Assembly: GCA_900298995.1 (NCBI GenBank)
Contig: OMIC01000012.1
Span: forward strand, 1-49,782
Length of the DNA: 49,782 nt
Direction of reading: 5' to 3'
DNA from: Hyphomicrobiaceae bacterium
GTDB taxonomy: Bacteria; Pseudomonadota; Alphaproteobacteria; Rhizobiales; Aestuariivirgaceae
A model generated the notes under the pieces. That model searched no databases, was not told the origin of the DNA, and worked only from the letters and a program-made list of their open reading frames with translations. The first letter of the stretch is position 1; every line of letters begins with the position of its first letter. Of the stretch, positions 1-7,813 are shown one piece after another. A program made the translations under genes and the position numbers.

Positions 1-99
1 GGTCTCCTGCAGACATTCGCGGGAGAAGTTGGGCGTTATCTAGTCGGACCGTTCAGCTGCCATTACCCGCGCAGTTCAAGTCCGAGAACAAGAGCCCGC

Positions 100-1638
100 T
101 TACGGGGCCGCCGCAAGCTGCATCTGGCCACCCTGAACCGAGGCGAGCTTTGACAGCATCAGCTTGATGGTGGCCATCTCTGCCTCCATGGCTTCGAACT
201 GCGCTTTGGTCTCAGCAAGCTCATCCTGTGTGGCCTCGAGCTTCGCTTCCGTGGACTGAAGCCTCGTCTCGGCTGCCACAAGCTTGCGGTTCTGCTTCTG
301 ATATTCGTTGAGCAGGAGGCTGGGAAGAACCTGATAGGCGACCGACTCCGGCGTGCCGTCCTCGTTGTAGACGGCGAGTTCCGGCATGACTGCTGCGACG
401 TCTTCTGCGATCAGGCCATATTGCAGCGGACGGCTGCCGTCTTCCTCAGCCTGCTTGTAGCGGAATGTGACGGGGCGAAGCTCCAGCAAACGATTGCTGG
501 CATCGCCCATCGGCTGGATGTCCTGCTTGTAGCGCGCCGAGGAGGAGGACACGCCCAGCTGGCCGCTGGCGTTGACGACAACCATCTGGCCGCCGGTGAC
601 ATTCACTCCTCGGATGCCCGCGATGAAGGTGGCGGTGTGCGAATTCCTCGTGCCAATGCGGATGATTCCGCTGTCGTCCGCGGCGCCGTCCGCACCGATG
701 GAAATATTGTTGCTGCCCGTGGTCTGGTTGCCGCCAGCATTCGCCCCCAGCGCGATGTTGTTCCGGCCTGTGGTCCACTTGGCCCCGGCGCGATAACCGA
801 AGGCGGAATTGGAACTGCCCGTGGTCTGGGCCTTGGCGGCCTCAACGCCCACTGCCACGTTCTTACTGCCCGTACTGTTGAGTTTGAGTGACCCCACCCC
901 ATAGGCGGCATTGCTGCTGCCGGTGGAGTTCGTCAGGAGCGAACCATATCCGCTGGCCGTATTGCTCTGGCCCGTGGTGTTTGAGGAAAGCGCATTGCTG
1001 CCGCTGGCCGTATTGTAGCGGCCGGATGTGTTGTTGCTTAGCGCGTTGGAACCGCTGGCGGTATTTCCGCTACCCGTGGTATTTGCAGTCAACGCACTGT
1101 ATCCGTGAGCCGTGTTCTCGCTGCCCGTAGTGTTGGCGTTCAGCGCGGAAGCCCCGCTTGCCGTGTTGTAGGCGCCTGTGGTGTTTAACAGAAGTGACGC
1201 ATATCCAACCGCAGTGTTGTAGTTGCCATTTATGTTCTGGTTGAGTGCGTCGGTTCCGTTCGCCGTGTTGTAATTACCCACGGTATTGTTTCCCAGCGCA
1301 CTGCTTCCAGTTGCCGTATTGCCGTTGCCGGACGTGTTTTGGGCAAGGGACTCAGTTCCGAGGCCAGTGTTTCTATTTCCAGATTCATTGAATCCAAGAA
1401 CGCTTACTCCAAGCGCTGTATTGTTGTCTCCAACCGTGTTGCTGTACATCGCATAATATCCAACGGACGTATTTTTGGTGCCCGTCGTATTGCTGAAGAG
1501 TGAATGATCGCCAATGCAGGTAGTACTCCCATTGCCATTAACATCCGGAGTGCATCCGGCCTGTGCAGGGCTACCGAGAACCGTCAGGGCGGCGGTGGCG
1601 AAGAATGCTTTCCGGCCGTACTTCGAAAGTTGCGTCAT
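100..1638 (-). CDS. Secreted head-repeat protein with C-terminal peptidase S74 (intramolecular chaperone) domain
   Basis: Predicted 512-residue exported protein. I place the start at the ATG at 1638 because GGGGGA lies about 6 nt upstream; a TTG five codons earlier overlaps that ribosome site. Residues 1-28 form a Sec signal peptide ending in AQA before a Cys; Cys29 and Cys41 could form a disulfide. Residues 56-310 are fifteen 17-residue repeats of the form N-T-A-x-G-x-x-A-L-x-x-N-T-T-G-x-x, as in YadA-like heads. Around residue 364 there is SSSSARYKQDI, the usual entry to peptidase S74 domains, which trimerise phage tail spikes and then cut themselves off using a Ser-Lys pair. The last 60 residues are a charged coiled coil. 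No outer-membrane anchor barrel is present. Family knowledge suggests a trimeric, self-cleaving fibre or adhesin; the ligand is unknown. Confidence 0.8.
   Translation of the reverse strand: MTQLSKYGRKAFFATAALTVLGSPAQAGCTPDVNGNGSTTCIGDHSLFSNTTGTKNTSVGYYAMYSNTVGDNNTALGVSVLGFNESGNRNTGLGTESLAQNTSGNGNTATGSSALGNNTVGNYNTANGTDALNQNINGNYNTAVGYASLLLNTTGAYNTASGASALNANTTGSENTAHGYSALTANTTGSGNTASGSNALSNNTSGRYNTASGSNALSSNTTGQSNTASGYGSLLTNSTGSSNAAYGVGSLKLNSTGSKNVAVGVEAAKAQTTGSSNSAFGYRAGAKWTTGRNNIALGANAGGNQTTGSNNISIGADGAADDSGIIRIGTRNSHTATFIAGIRGVNVTGGQMVVVNASGQLGVSSSSARYKQDIQPMGDASNRLLELRPVTFRYKQAEEDGSRPLQYGLIAEDVAAVMPELAVYNEDGTPESVAYQVLPSLLLNEYQKQNRKLVAAETRLQSTEAKLEATQDELAETKAQFEAMEAEMATIKLMLSKLASVQGGQMQLAAAP
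709..1473 (-). repeat. Fifteen 51-bp imperfect tandem repeats (17 codons each)
   Basis: The coding strand contains fifteen consecutive 51-bp units, each coding one 17-residue head repeat. A degenerate sixteenth follows. Units are diverged from each other; units 9 and 10, which both begin NTASGSNALS, are the closest pair. The array could expand or contract by slippage or recombination. Confidence 0.85.
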
Positions 1639-1679
1639 GTTTTTATCCCCCAATTGTGAGACGCTTGCGGTCAGCTAAG

Positions 1680-2084
1680 TTAACTACAGAACATACCCGT
1701 GGTCCACTTGAGGCCGGCCCGATAGCCAACCACCGTGTTGGACGAGCCCGTTGTCTGGGCTCTTGCCGCTTCGAAGCCCACGGCCACATTCATGCCGCCG
1801 GTGGTATTAGTTCGGAGCGCCGAAACGCCGCTCACAGTGTTGGAGTTGCCCATAGTGTTGCAATAGAGAGCACCGTAACCGATTGCAATGTTGTTGTCGC
1901 CCGTGGTGTTGGCATTGAGCGATAAGGTACCTATGCAGGTGGTAAGGCTTTCATCGATGCCCACACTCCGAGTGCAGCCCGCCTGTGCAGGCGCGACGAG
2001 ACCCAGAGTGGCGGCGAGAGCGACAAGGTGAAGGGGGAGGTTGTGAAAGCGAGGTGCATGATCGGTCCCTGTCGGTTGGCCCAT
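1680..2084 (-). pseudogene. Truncated paralogue of the head-repeat protein
   Basis: An open frame of 134 codons starting at the ATG at 2084. It has its own signal peptide (hydrophobic core LHLVALAATLGLVAPAQA), the same AQA-GC cleavage region and Cys pair as the downstream gene, and about four 17-residue head repeats. It then ends abruptly in GMFCS and a stop. Its last repeats align with repeats 13-14 of the gene at 100-1638 with scattered differences, so the duplication is not recent. It lacks the rest of the repeats, the S74 domain and the coiled coil. The ATG is only 43 nt from the left end of an IS21 element, so its original promoter is probably lost. I see no good ribosome site. It may be a remnant or, less likely, a small secreted protein. 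Confidence 0.6.
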
Positions 2085-2127
2085 CGGTGGCAACTGAAGC
2101 GGTCTCGGTGACAATTTGCCATCAGTC

Positions 2128-2157
2128 TGTTGATTTGCACTGAGAGTTGACCCGGGA
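2128..2157. repeat. Left terminal inverted repeat of the IS21 element
   Basis: Thirty bases that match, as the reverse complement, positions 4592-4621 without a mismatch. The sequences diverge immediately inside. Confidence 0.9.
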
Positions 2158-2240
2158 GGGGCACAAGTTTCCACTGAGAATTGACCCATGTTCTGACCTT
2201 CCCCCTGGCAATTGGACCGGGGGATCATGGAGTGATCGAC

Positions 2241-3767
2241 ATGGCACTTTTGAGCATTATTCGACGCTGGCATCTTCGCGAGGAGATACCGATCCGGGAG
2301 ATCGAGCGGCGGACAGGGCTGTCGCGCAATACCATCCGCAAGTATCTTCGTTCGGGAGCCGTCGAGCCGAAGTTCAAGGTTCCCGACCGGCCGAGCAATC
2401 TGGACCCGTTTGCCGACAGGCTCGAGGCGTGGCTTCGTGTGGAGGTGACGAAGTCCCGCAAGCAGCGGCGCACAGCAAAGCAGATCTACACCGAGCTTGT
2501 TTCTCTGGGCTACGTCGGTTCCTACGGCCGGGTGGCAGCCTTTGTGCGGGCCTGGAAAGCTGAACGCCAGCGGGATGCACAGACGAGCGGGGGCGGTACA
2601 TTTGTGCCGCTGGTCTTTGCACCGGGCGAGGCGTTCCAGTTCGACTGGAGCGAGGACTGGGCGGTTCTTGGCAATGAGCGGGTCAAGCTGCAGGTTGCGC
2701 ACACCAAGCTGTCGCACAGCAGGGCCTTCATCGTGCGGGCATACCTTCTCCAAACCCACGAGATGCCGTTCGATGCCATGACCCAGGCGTTCCGGGTCCT
2801 GGGCGGGGTGCCGCGGCGCGGCATCTTCGATAACATGAAGACGGCTGTTGACCGGATCGGAGCTGGCAAGGCCCGGCAGGTCAACGCCCGGTTCTCGGCC
2901 ATGGCCAGCCACTACATGTTCGAGCCCGAGTTCTGCAATCCGGCCTCGGGCTGGGAGAAGGGGCAGATCGAGAAGAACGTCCAGGATGCCCGGCGACGTC
3001 TGTGGCAGCCGATGCCACGCTTTCCCAACCTCGCCGCCCTGAACGCCTGGCTGGAGGAGCGCTGCATCGCGCAGTGGAGGGATATCCAGCATGGTGTCCT
3101 GCCCGGCACCATTGCCGAGGCGCATGCTGATGAAGTCCTGAGCCTGATGCCCCTGGGGCGCCCTTTCGACGGCTTCGTGGAGCACGGCAAGCGGGTATCC
3201 CCGACCTGCCTCGTCCACTTCGAGCGCAATCGCTACAGCGTGCCAGCTTCCTTCGCCAATCGGCCGATGAGCCTGAGGATCTACCCGGAGCGGATCGTCA
3301 TCGCCGCCGAGGGGCAAGTGCTGTGCGAGCATGCCCGGGTCATCGAACGATCCCACCACCTACCGGCACGGACGATCTATGACTGGCGGCACTATCTTGC
3401 GGTGATCCAGCGAAAGCCCGGTGCCCTGCGCAACGGAGCACCCTTTGCCGATCTGCCCGACGCCTTCCGGCAGTTGCAGGGCCATCTGCTTAAACGGCCC
3501 GGGGGTGACCGGGAGATGGTGTAGATCCTTGCCCTCGTCCTGCAGCACGATGAGCAGGCCGTGCTCTGCGCCGTCGAGATGGCTCTGGACGCCGGCATTG
3601 CCACCAAGACCCACATCCTGAACCTCCTGCACCGGCTGATCGACGGCAAGCCGGGAACGCCGACGCCGATCGATGCGCCACAGGCCCCGAGCCTGAGGCT
3701 CGAGCCGAAGGCCAATACCGCCCGTTACGATGGCTTGCGCAGAAAGGAGGCCAACCGTGCGTCATGA
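2241..3767 (+). pseudogene. istA: IS21 transposase IstA, interrupted by an in-frame TAG
   Basis: The reading frame from the ATG at 2241 (GGAG 8 nt upstream) begins with a helix-turn-helix (IREIERRTGLSRNTIRKYL). It contains the DDE integrase core: Asp in FQFDWSEDW, Asp in GIFDNMKTAV and Glu in GWEKGQIEKNV. A TAG codon at 3522-3524 stops it after 427 residues. The same frame then continues with clear IstA C-terminal sequence (ILALVLQHDEQAVL) to the TGA at 3765-3767. Without the TAG it would give about 508 residues, the usual IstA size. One base change in a sense codon explains this best. The catalytic triad remains in the upstream part, but about 80 C-terminal residues are lost, so autonomous transposition is doubtful. 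Confidence 0.88.
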
Positions 3768-4536
3768 TCCTGCCAGCGCCGCCGTCGTGGTCATGCTGCG
3801 TGCGCTCAAGATGTACGGCATGGCCCAGGCCGTCAGCGACCTCACCGAACAGGGTGCGCCTGCCTTCGATACGGCTGTCCCCATCCTGTCGCAGCTTCTC
3901 AAGGCTGAACTCGCCGAACGCGAGGTCCGCTCTGTCGCCTACCAGATCAAGGCCGCCCGGTTCCCGGCCTACAAGGACCTGACAGGCTTCGACTTCACCT
4001 CCAGCGAGGTCGCCGAAGCCCTGGTTCGCCAGCTGCATGCTGGCGAGTTCATAGCGGGCGCCCACAACGTCGTGCTCATCGGCGGTCCCGGCACCGGCAA
4101 GACCCACATTGCAACGGCGCTCGGCGTCCAGGCCGTCGAGCACCACAGAAAGAAGGTCCGGTTCTTCGCCACCGTCGACCTGGTCAATGCGCTCGAGCAG
4201 GAAAAGGCACTGAACAAGGCTGGGCAACTGGCTGACAGATTGTCCAAGCTTGACCTCGTCATCCTCGACGAGCTGGGTTACCTGCCCTTCAGCCCATCGG
4301 GCAGAGCACTCCTGTTCCACCTGCTCTCGAGGCTTTACGAGCAGACCAGCGTGGTCATCACCACCAACCTCAGCTTCAGTGAATGGGCCGGCGTGTTCGG
4401 AGATGCCAAGATGACCACGGCACTCCTCGACCGCCTCACCCATCACTGCCATATCCTTGAAACCGGCAACGACAGTTTCCGCTTCAAGGCCAGTTCGACG
4501 AAGCCGAAAACAAGAAAGGAGAAGCCACTGACTTGA
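3757..4536 (+). CDS. istB: IS21 helper ATPase IstB
   Basis: A 259-residue AAA+ ATPase of the IstB/DnaC type that loads and regulates the IstA transposase. I choose the GTG at 3757 because a strong AAGGAGG precedes it by about 6 nt and it overlaps the istA stop by 11 nt, the usual istA/istB coupling. Visible motifs are an N-terminal IstB domain ([14 protein letters not shown]), Walker [12 protein letters not shown] at about residues 110-120, Walker [13 protein letters not shown], and the sensor region [12 protein letters not shown]. The frame is intact, unlike istA. Confidence 0.93.
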   Translation: MRHDPASAAVVVMLRALKMYGMAQAVSDLTEQGAPAFDTAVPILSQLLKAELAEREVRSVAYQIKAARFPAYKDLTGFDFTSSEVAEALVRQLHAGEFIAGAHNVVLIGGPGTGKTHIATALGVQAVEHHRKKVRFFATVDLVNALEQEKALNKAGQLADRLSKLDLVILDELGYLPFSPSGRALLFHLLSRLYEQTSVVITTNLSFSEWAGVFGDAKMTTALLDRLTHHCHILETGNDSFRFKASSTKPKTRKEKPLT

Positions 4537-4591
4537 CCTGCGGCCAGTGACGCCGCACAAACCATAAACCCGGGTCACTTCTCAATGAAAA

Positions 4592-4621
4592 TCCCGGGTC
4601 AACTCTCAGTGCAAATCAACA
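4592..4621. repeat. Right terminal inverted repeat of the IS21 element
   Basis: Perfect reverse complement of 2128-2157. It defines the right end of the insertion sequence, 55 nt after the istB stop codon. Confidence 0.9.
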
Positions 4622-4779
4622 GTGCGCTCCATCCTCGACACCAATTACCTTCACCGCGACCCTCAGCTCGCGGAATCTGCCATTCGGAAGCTCGAAAGGA
4701 GAACAAAAAATCCCAACTGACCGTCCAACCGGCCGTTGCTGGTCTACGTTCAACAGTGGAAAAGCATAAGAAAAACAAC

Positions 4780-4853
4780 TGGCTGGGGGACTAGGATTCG
4801 AACCTAGACTAGCGGAGTCAGAGTCCGCGGTCCTACCGTTAGACGATCCCCCA
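4780..4853 (-). tRNA. tRNA-Gln (anticodon CTG)
   Basis: Reading the minus strand, a 74-nt cloverleaf can be folded. The acceptor stem TGGGGGA pairs with TCCCCCA, followed by G and an encoded CCA. The D arm is GTC-TAACGGTA-GGAC. The anticodon stem GCGGA/TCCGC has loop CTCTGAC, giving anticodon CTG, and the T arm contains GGTTCGAATCC. It matches the bacterial tRNA-Gln pattern and reads CAG. A T-rich run follows the 3' end (minus strand), which may help termination. The gene points toward the IS21 element. Confidence 0.93.
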
Positions 4854-4929
4854 AGGGCCGGCATGGCGGGGGTTGATAGCGGCGAAGCACCGGATGTGCA
4901 AGAGGGGAGTGCCCGGCCGCCCGCCCCGG

Positions 4930-6768
4930 TCAGCTCCGGATCTGACGAATCAGATTGGCCAGGCTTTTCATGTCATCGCTGCGCTGCCCGCTGCGGGACC
5001 GTTCGGCGTCCTTGGATGGACGCCGGGTCGTATCCGGTTCGGTCTCGGCCGCGGAGGAATAGTCGAAGGCCGCGGTATCGGGCGAGAAGCTCTGCGCCCG
5101 CCAGCGCTGGACGATGTCCTGAAGGAAGCCTTCGTCGGGGACGTCCCGGGCCCAGCTGCTTGTGAAGGATGCCGAGGTGCTCATCGGCAGTTCCTCAGGC
5201 GGGATGAGATCGAACTTGATGCGGGTCGGAAGACCGACGCCTTCGCCAAAGGCGATCGCCTCTCCGGTGCCCATGGTCGGCATGAATTCGAGCAGGCTCG
5301 CCGCGCCGTCGGAAATGCCGGCACGCAGGATCTGCTGGTCGCGTTCGTTGGCCAGCCGCATGGAGAATATGGTGCTGCACTGCGACAGGATCGTTGCATC
5401 CAGTTCGCCTGGCCGCTGCGACACGATGCATAGGGAAATGCCGTATTTGCGGCCTTCCTTGGCAATGCGGGAAATGGCGCGCTTGGCTGGTTCGAAGCCC
5501 AGCGACTTGCCGACCGGCACATAGCGGTGTGCCTCCTCGCAGATGAAAGTCAGCGGGATGCGCCCCATGCTCCAGATGCCGAAGTCGAAGGCCAGCCGGG
5601 CCAGCACGGAAACCACGACGTTGATGATTTCGGAGGGCAGGCCGCCCAGTTCCACGATGGCGATGGGCTTGCCGCTCACAGGAATGCGGAACAGCCGTGC
5701 CAGGACCTGGGACATCGTGTCCTGAACGGTGAGCGAGCCGAACATGAAGGCATAGCGGGAATCGCGGTTGATGGCTTCGAGCCGCGCTTTCAGGCGCTTG
5801 TAGGGCGCCAGTTCGCCGCGCAGATCGAGCTTGCCCATGTGCTCCTCGATGATGCCGATCAGATCCGAGGAGCGATAGGGGATGGGCGTGTCGACACCGA
5901 TGGCGGCGGGTTCCACGGCCTCGCGCGGGAACTGAACCATGGGCCGGTCGCGGCGCTGGTTCTTCATGTAGCGCAGCTTGGCGATGGGGATCAGCTCGCG
6001 CAGGACTTCGACATCGGGCTCGCGGTTGGGCTGCTGGCCAATGAGGATCTCGACTATCTCCTCGAAGTTCAGGAGCCAGAACGGCAGGTTCATGTTGCTG
6101 GGGGGGATGATCTCCGCCATGTCCCTGAAGGCGTGCGCGTATTCGCGATGTACGTCGAGGAGCAGCAGATGTCCCTGCGGGTTCTTCTCAAGTATGCGGC
6201 GCAGCAGCAAGGCGAGGGTGCAGGACTTACCAGTGCCGGTGGTCCCGAGGATGGCGAAGTGCTTTCCCAGCAGGTCATCGATCTTGATCATCGCCGGAAT
6301 GGATTCGTCCTGGACGATGTGACCGACACGGATCGCGTGCTCGGAATCGAAGGCGTAGGCGCGTTCGAGTTCGGCGCGCGAGGCGCGCATGACGACGTCG
6401 CCCAGCGAGGGATAGCAGGAGATGCCACGGCGGAAGGCCCTGGGGTTGCCCTCGTCGTCCTTCGGCAGTTCACCGAGGAACTCCACCTCGATGATGCGCA
6501 GCTCGGGCTCGTCGGAGGCATGGCTGGGGGTTGGCGATGACAGGCCCGAGACGATGCACAGCGAAATTGAGCGGGGCGTGTCGACACGCAGCAGGGTTCC
6601 GATCTCCGGCGTCTTGTGGCTGGGGTCCTCGTCATGGTCGGCGAGTATGACGGCATGTGCTCCGGTCACCGCCACGATGCGCCCGACCCGACGGGTTCCG
6701 CCGTCCATGACCCCATGCTCGTGTTCGACCAAAGACTCCCGCTGTGTCATCGTTTCCCCATTCCCCAT
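4930..6768 (-). CDS. HerA-type ATP-binding protein (DUF87)
   Basis: A 612-residue member of the HerA/FtsK superfamily of hexameric DNA-translocating ATPases. An N-terminal HAS-barrel-like part (GRIVAVTGAHAVIL) precedes Walker A GTTGTGKS at residues 175-182, Walker B LTFICEEAHR at about 405-416, and the conserved SQRPGELDATILSQC segment with downstream arginines. The C-terminal 60 residues are polar and probably disordered. HerA proteins usually work with a NurA nuclease or another effector; none is adjacent here. The ATG at 6768 is 3 nt after the stop of the histidine kinase gene, so the two are probably one transcript. An alternative ATG at 6750 has GGGGAA just upstream. The biological role in this organism is unknown. 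Confidence 0.85.
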   Translation of the reverse strand: MGNGETMTQRESLVEHEHGVMDGGTRRVGRIVAVTGAHAVILADHDEDPSHKTPEIGTLLRVDTPRSISLCIVSGLSSPTPSHASDEPELRIIEVEFLGELPKDDEGNPRAFRRGISCYPSLGDVVMRASRAELERAYAFDSEHAIRVGHIVQDESIPAMIKIDDLLGKHFAILGTTGTGKSCTLALLLRRILEKNPQGHLLLLDVHREYAHAFRDMAEIIPPSNMNLPFWLLNFEEIVEILIGQQPNREPDVEVLRELIPIAKLRYMKNQRRDRPMVQFPREAVEPAAIGVDTPIPYRSSDLIGIIEEHMGKLDLRGELAPYKRLKARLEAINRDSRYAFMFGSLTVQDTMSQVLARLFRIPVSGKPIAIVELGGLPSEIINVVVSVLARLAFDFGIWSMGRIPLTFICEEAHRYVPVGKSLGFEPAKRAISRIAKEGRKYGISLCIVSQRPGELDATILSQCSTIFSMRLANERDQQILRAGISDGAASLLEFMPTMGTGEAIAFGEGVGLPTRIKFDLIPPEELPMSTSASFTSSWARDVPDEGFLQDIVQRWRAQSFSPDTAAFDYSSAAETEPDTTRRPSKDAERSRSGQRSDDMKSLANLIRQIRS

Positions 6769-6771
6769 GAT

Positions 6772-7614
6772 CTAGTCCTGTTGCTCGGCGGGTGCGGCCA
6801 GTGGCACCGTCAGCGAGACGCAGGTTCCGGCACCCTTGCGCGATGAGATGCGCAGGTCGCCACCATGCAGCCTTGCGAGAGCCAGGGCGATCGGAAGGCC
6901 GAGCCCCGTTCCTTCGTGGCGCTTGCTGAAGCCCGTATCCACCTGACCGAAGGGCCGCAGCGCGGTTTCCACCTCATCGGGCGACATGCCGATGCCGGTG
7001 TCCTGCACCGTGAGAATCGCAAGCCGCTCGTTCTCGGGCCGCGCCTCGATCCGCACATGACCGTAGTCGGGCGTGAACTTCACGGCATTGCCGAGCAGGT
7101 TGATCACGATCTGCTTCAGCCGCAGCGGATCGCCCAGCAGCGGCGGCAGGCGCCTGGCAAGCGCGCAGTCGATCCGGATGTTCTTTTCGCGCGCCCTCGC
7201 TTCCAGAATGAGGAGGCAGGAAGACAGGATGGGCCCCAGTTCCACCGGTTCTTTCTGGACGGACAGCTTTCCAGCCTGGACTTTCGAGATATCGAGCACC
7301 CCGTTGATGAGCTCCAGCAGGTGCTCGGCGGCCTGCTTGATGTAACCTGAATAGAGATGGACCTTTTCGGGACTGGTTACGGTCTGGGTATGCATCATGT
7401 CGGAAAAGCCGATGATGGCATTGAGGGGCGTCCGCAGCTCATGGCTCATGTTGGCGATGAACTCCGACTTGGCCTTCGAGGCCAGTTCCGCATCCACCTT
7501 GGCGGCCCGCAGGGCGATGGCCTGCTTGCGCTGTACCGCCGCCGTGCCCAGATGGTCGGCGAACTCGCCGATGAGCGAGCCTTTCTTGAGCCTGACCGAA
7601 GCAAATGCCCGCAT
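6772..7614 (-). CDS. Histidine kinase without a recognisable sensor domain
   Basis: A 280-residue cytoplasmic kinase. After a short N-terminal region of about 45 residues with no membrane segment comes the dimerisation and phosphotransfer H-box NMSHELRTPLNAIIGFS with the phosphoacceptor at His58. The HATPase_c elements follow: N-box QIVINLLGNAVKFTP, G1 DTGIGMSPDE and G2 GTGLGLPIAL. No PAS, GAF or receiver domain is visible, and no response-regulator gene is nearby. The signal must come from the short N-terminus or from a partner protein. The HerA-type ATPase follows by 3 nt. The start at 7614 gives no obvious ribosome site, so a slightly different start is possible. Confidence 0.87.
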   Translation of the reverse strand: MRAFASVRLKKGSLIGEFADHLGTAAVQRKQAIALRAAKVDAELASKAKSEFIANMSHELRTPLNAIIGFSDMMHTQTVTSPEKVHLYSGYIKQAAEHLLELINGVLDISKVQAGKLSVQKEPVELGPILSSCLLILEARAREKNIRIDCALARRLPPLLGDPLRLKQIVINLLGNAVKFTPDYGHVRIEARPENERLAILTVQDTGIGMSPDEVETALRPFGQVDTGFSKRHEGTGLGLPIALALARLHGGDLRISSRKGAGTCVSLTVPLAAPAEQQD

Positions 7615-7721
7615 AGTGCATCCAGAGGTTTTAATTCACTTTTGCCGGTAACGTCTCAACGGCGGGTTAATGGCCGTCGCGGGCAGGCGTCGCGTTTTTC
7701 TTTGAGGGTCTTGGATTGAAC

Positions 7722-7735
7722 TGGTAGAACTACCA
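7722..7735. promoter_or_regulatory. Palindrome in the divergent kinase/ppx promoter region
   Basis: TGGTAG-AA-CTACCA is a perfect 6+2+6 palindrome in the 199-nt intergenic region between the minus-strand kinase gene and the plus-strand phosphatase gene. The rest of this region shows no other recognisable element. It could be an operator; the regulator is unknown. Confidence 0.35.
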
Positions 7736-7813
7736 TAACGCAATGTTTGAGGGAATGGCTGTTGCGGCTCCGCCTAGCCGTCGAGCGCCAGCCGTTCCGT
7801 GAAAGGTTCGATC

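Larger units (their letters stand above)
2128..4621 (+). mobile_element. IS21-family insertion sequence (istA broken, istB intact)
   Basis: A 2494-bp element bounded by perfect 30-bp inverted repeats (31 bp if the outer C/G pair is counted) that begin with TG. It carries istA and istB in the overlapping order typical of IS21. Inside each end a related sequence recurs: CACTGAGAGTTGACCC and CACTGAGAATTGACCC at the left, and a TTGAGAAGTGACCC version at the right. These resemble the multiple transposase-binding sites known for this family. I see no target-site duplication: the left flank ends CATCAGTC and the right flank begins GTGCGCTC. A deletion or recombination next to the element would explain that. 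The element lies between the truncated head-repeat gene and tRNA-Gln. Confidence 0.9.

Noticed and set aside
421-891. Plus-strand open frame antisense to the head-repeat gene
   Set aside because: Composition mirrors the coding strand; no ribosome site or domain.
2085-3359. Long minus-strand open frame antisense to istA that continues into the truncated fibre gene
   Set aside because: The part inside the IS runs against istA in a high-GC region and has no domain; only the 1680-2084 part is plausible.
3522-4853. Idea that the amber codon in istA is read by the neighbouring tRNA-Gln
   Set aside because: Its anticodon is CTG, not CTA, so it reads CAG. Proximity is coincidental.
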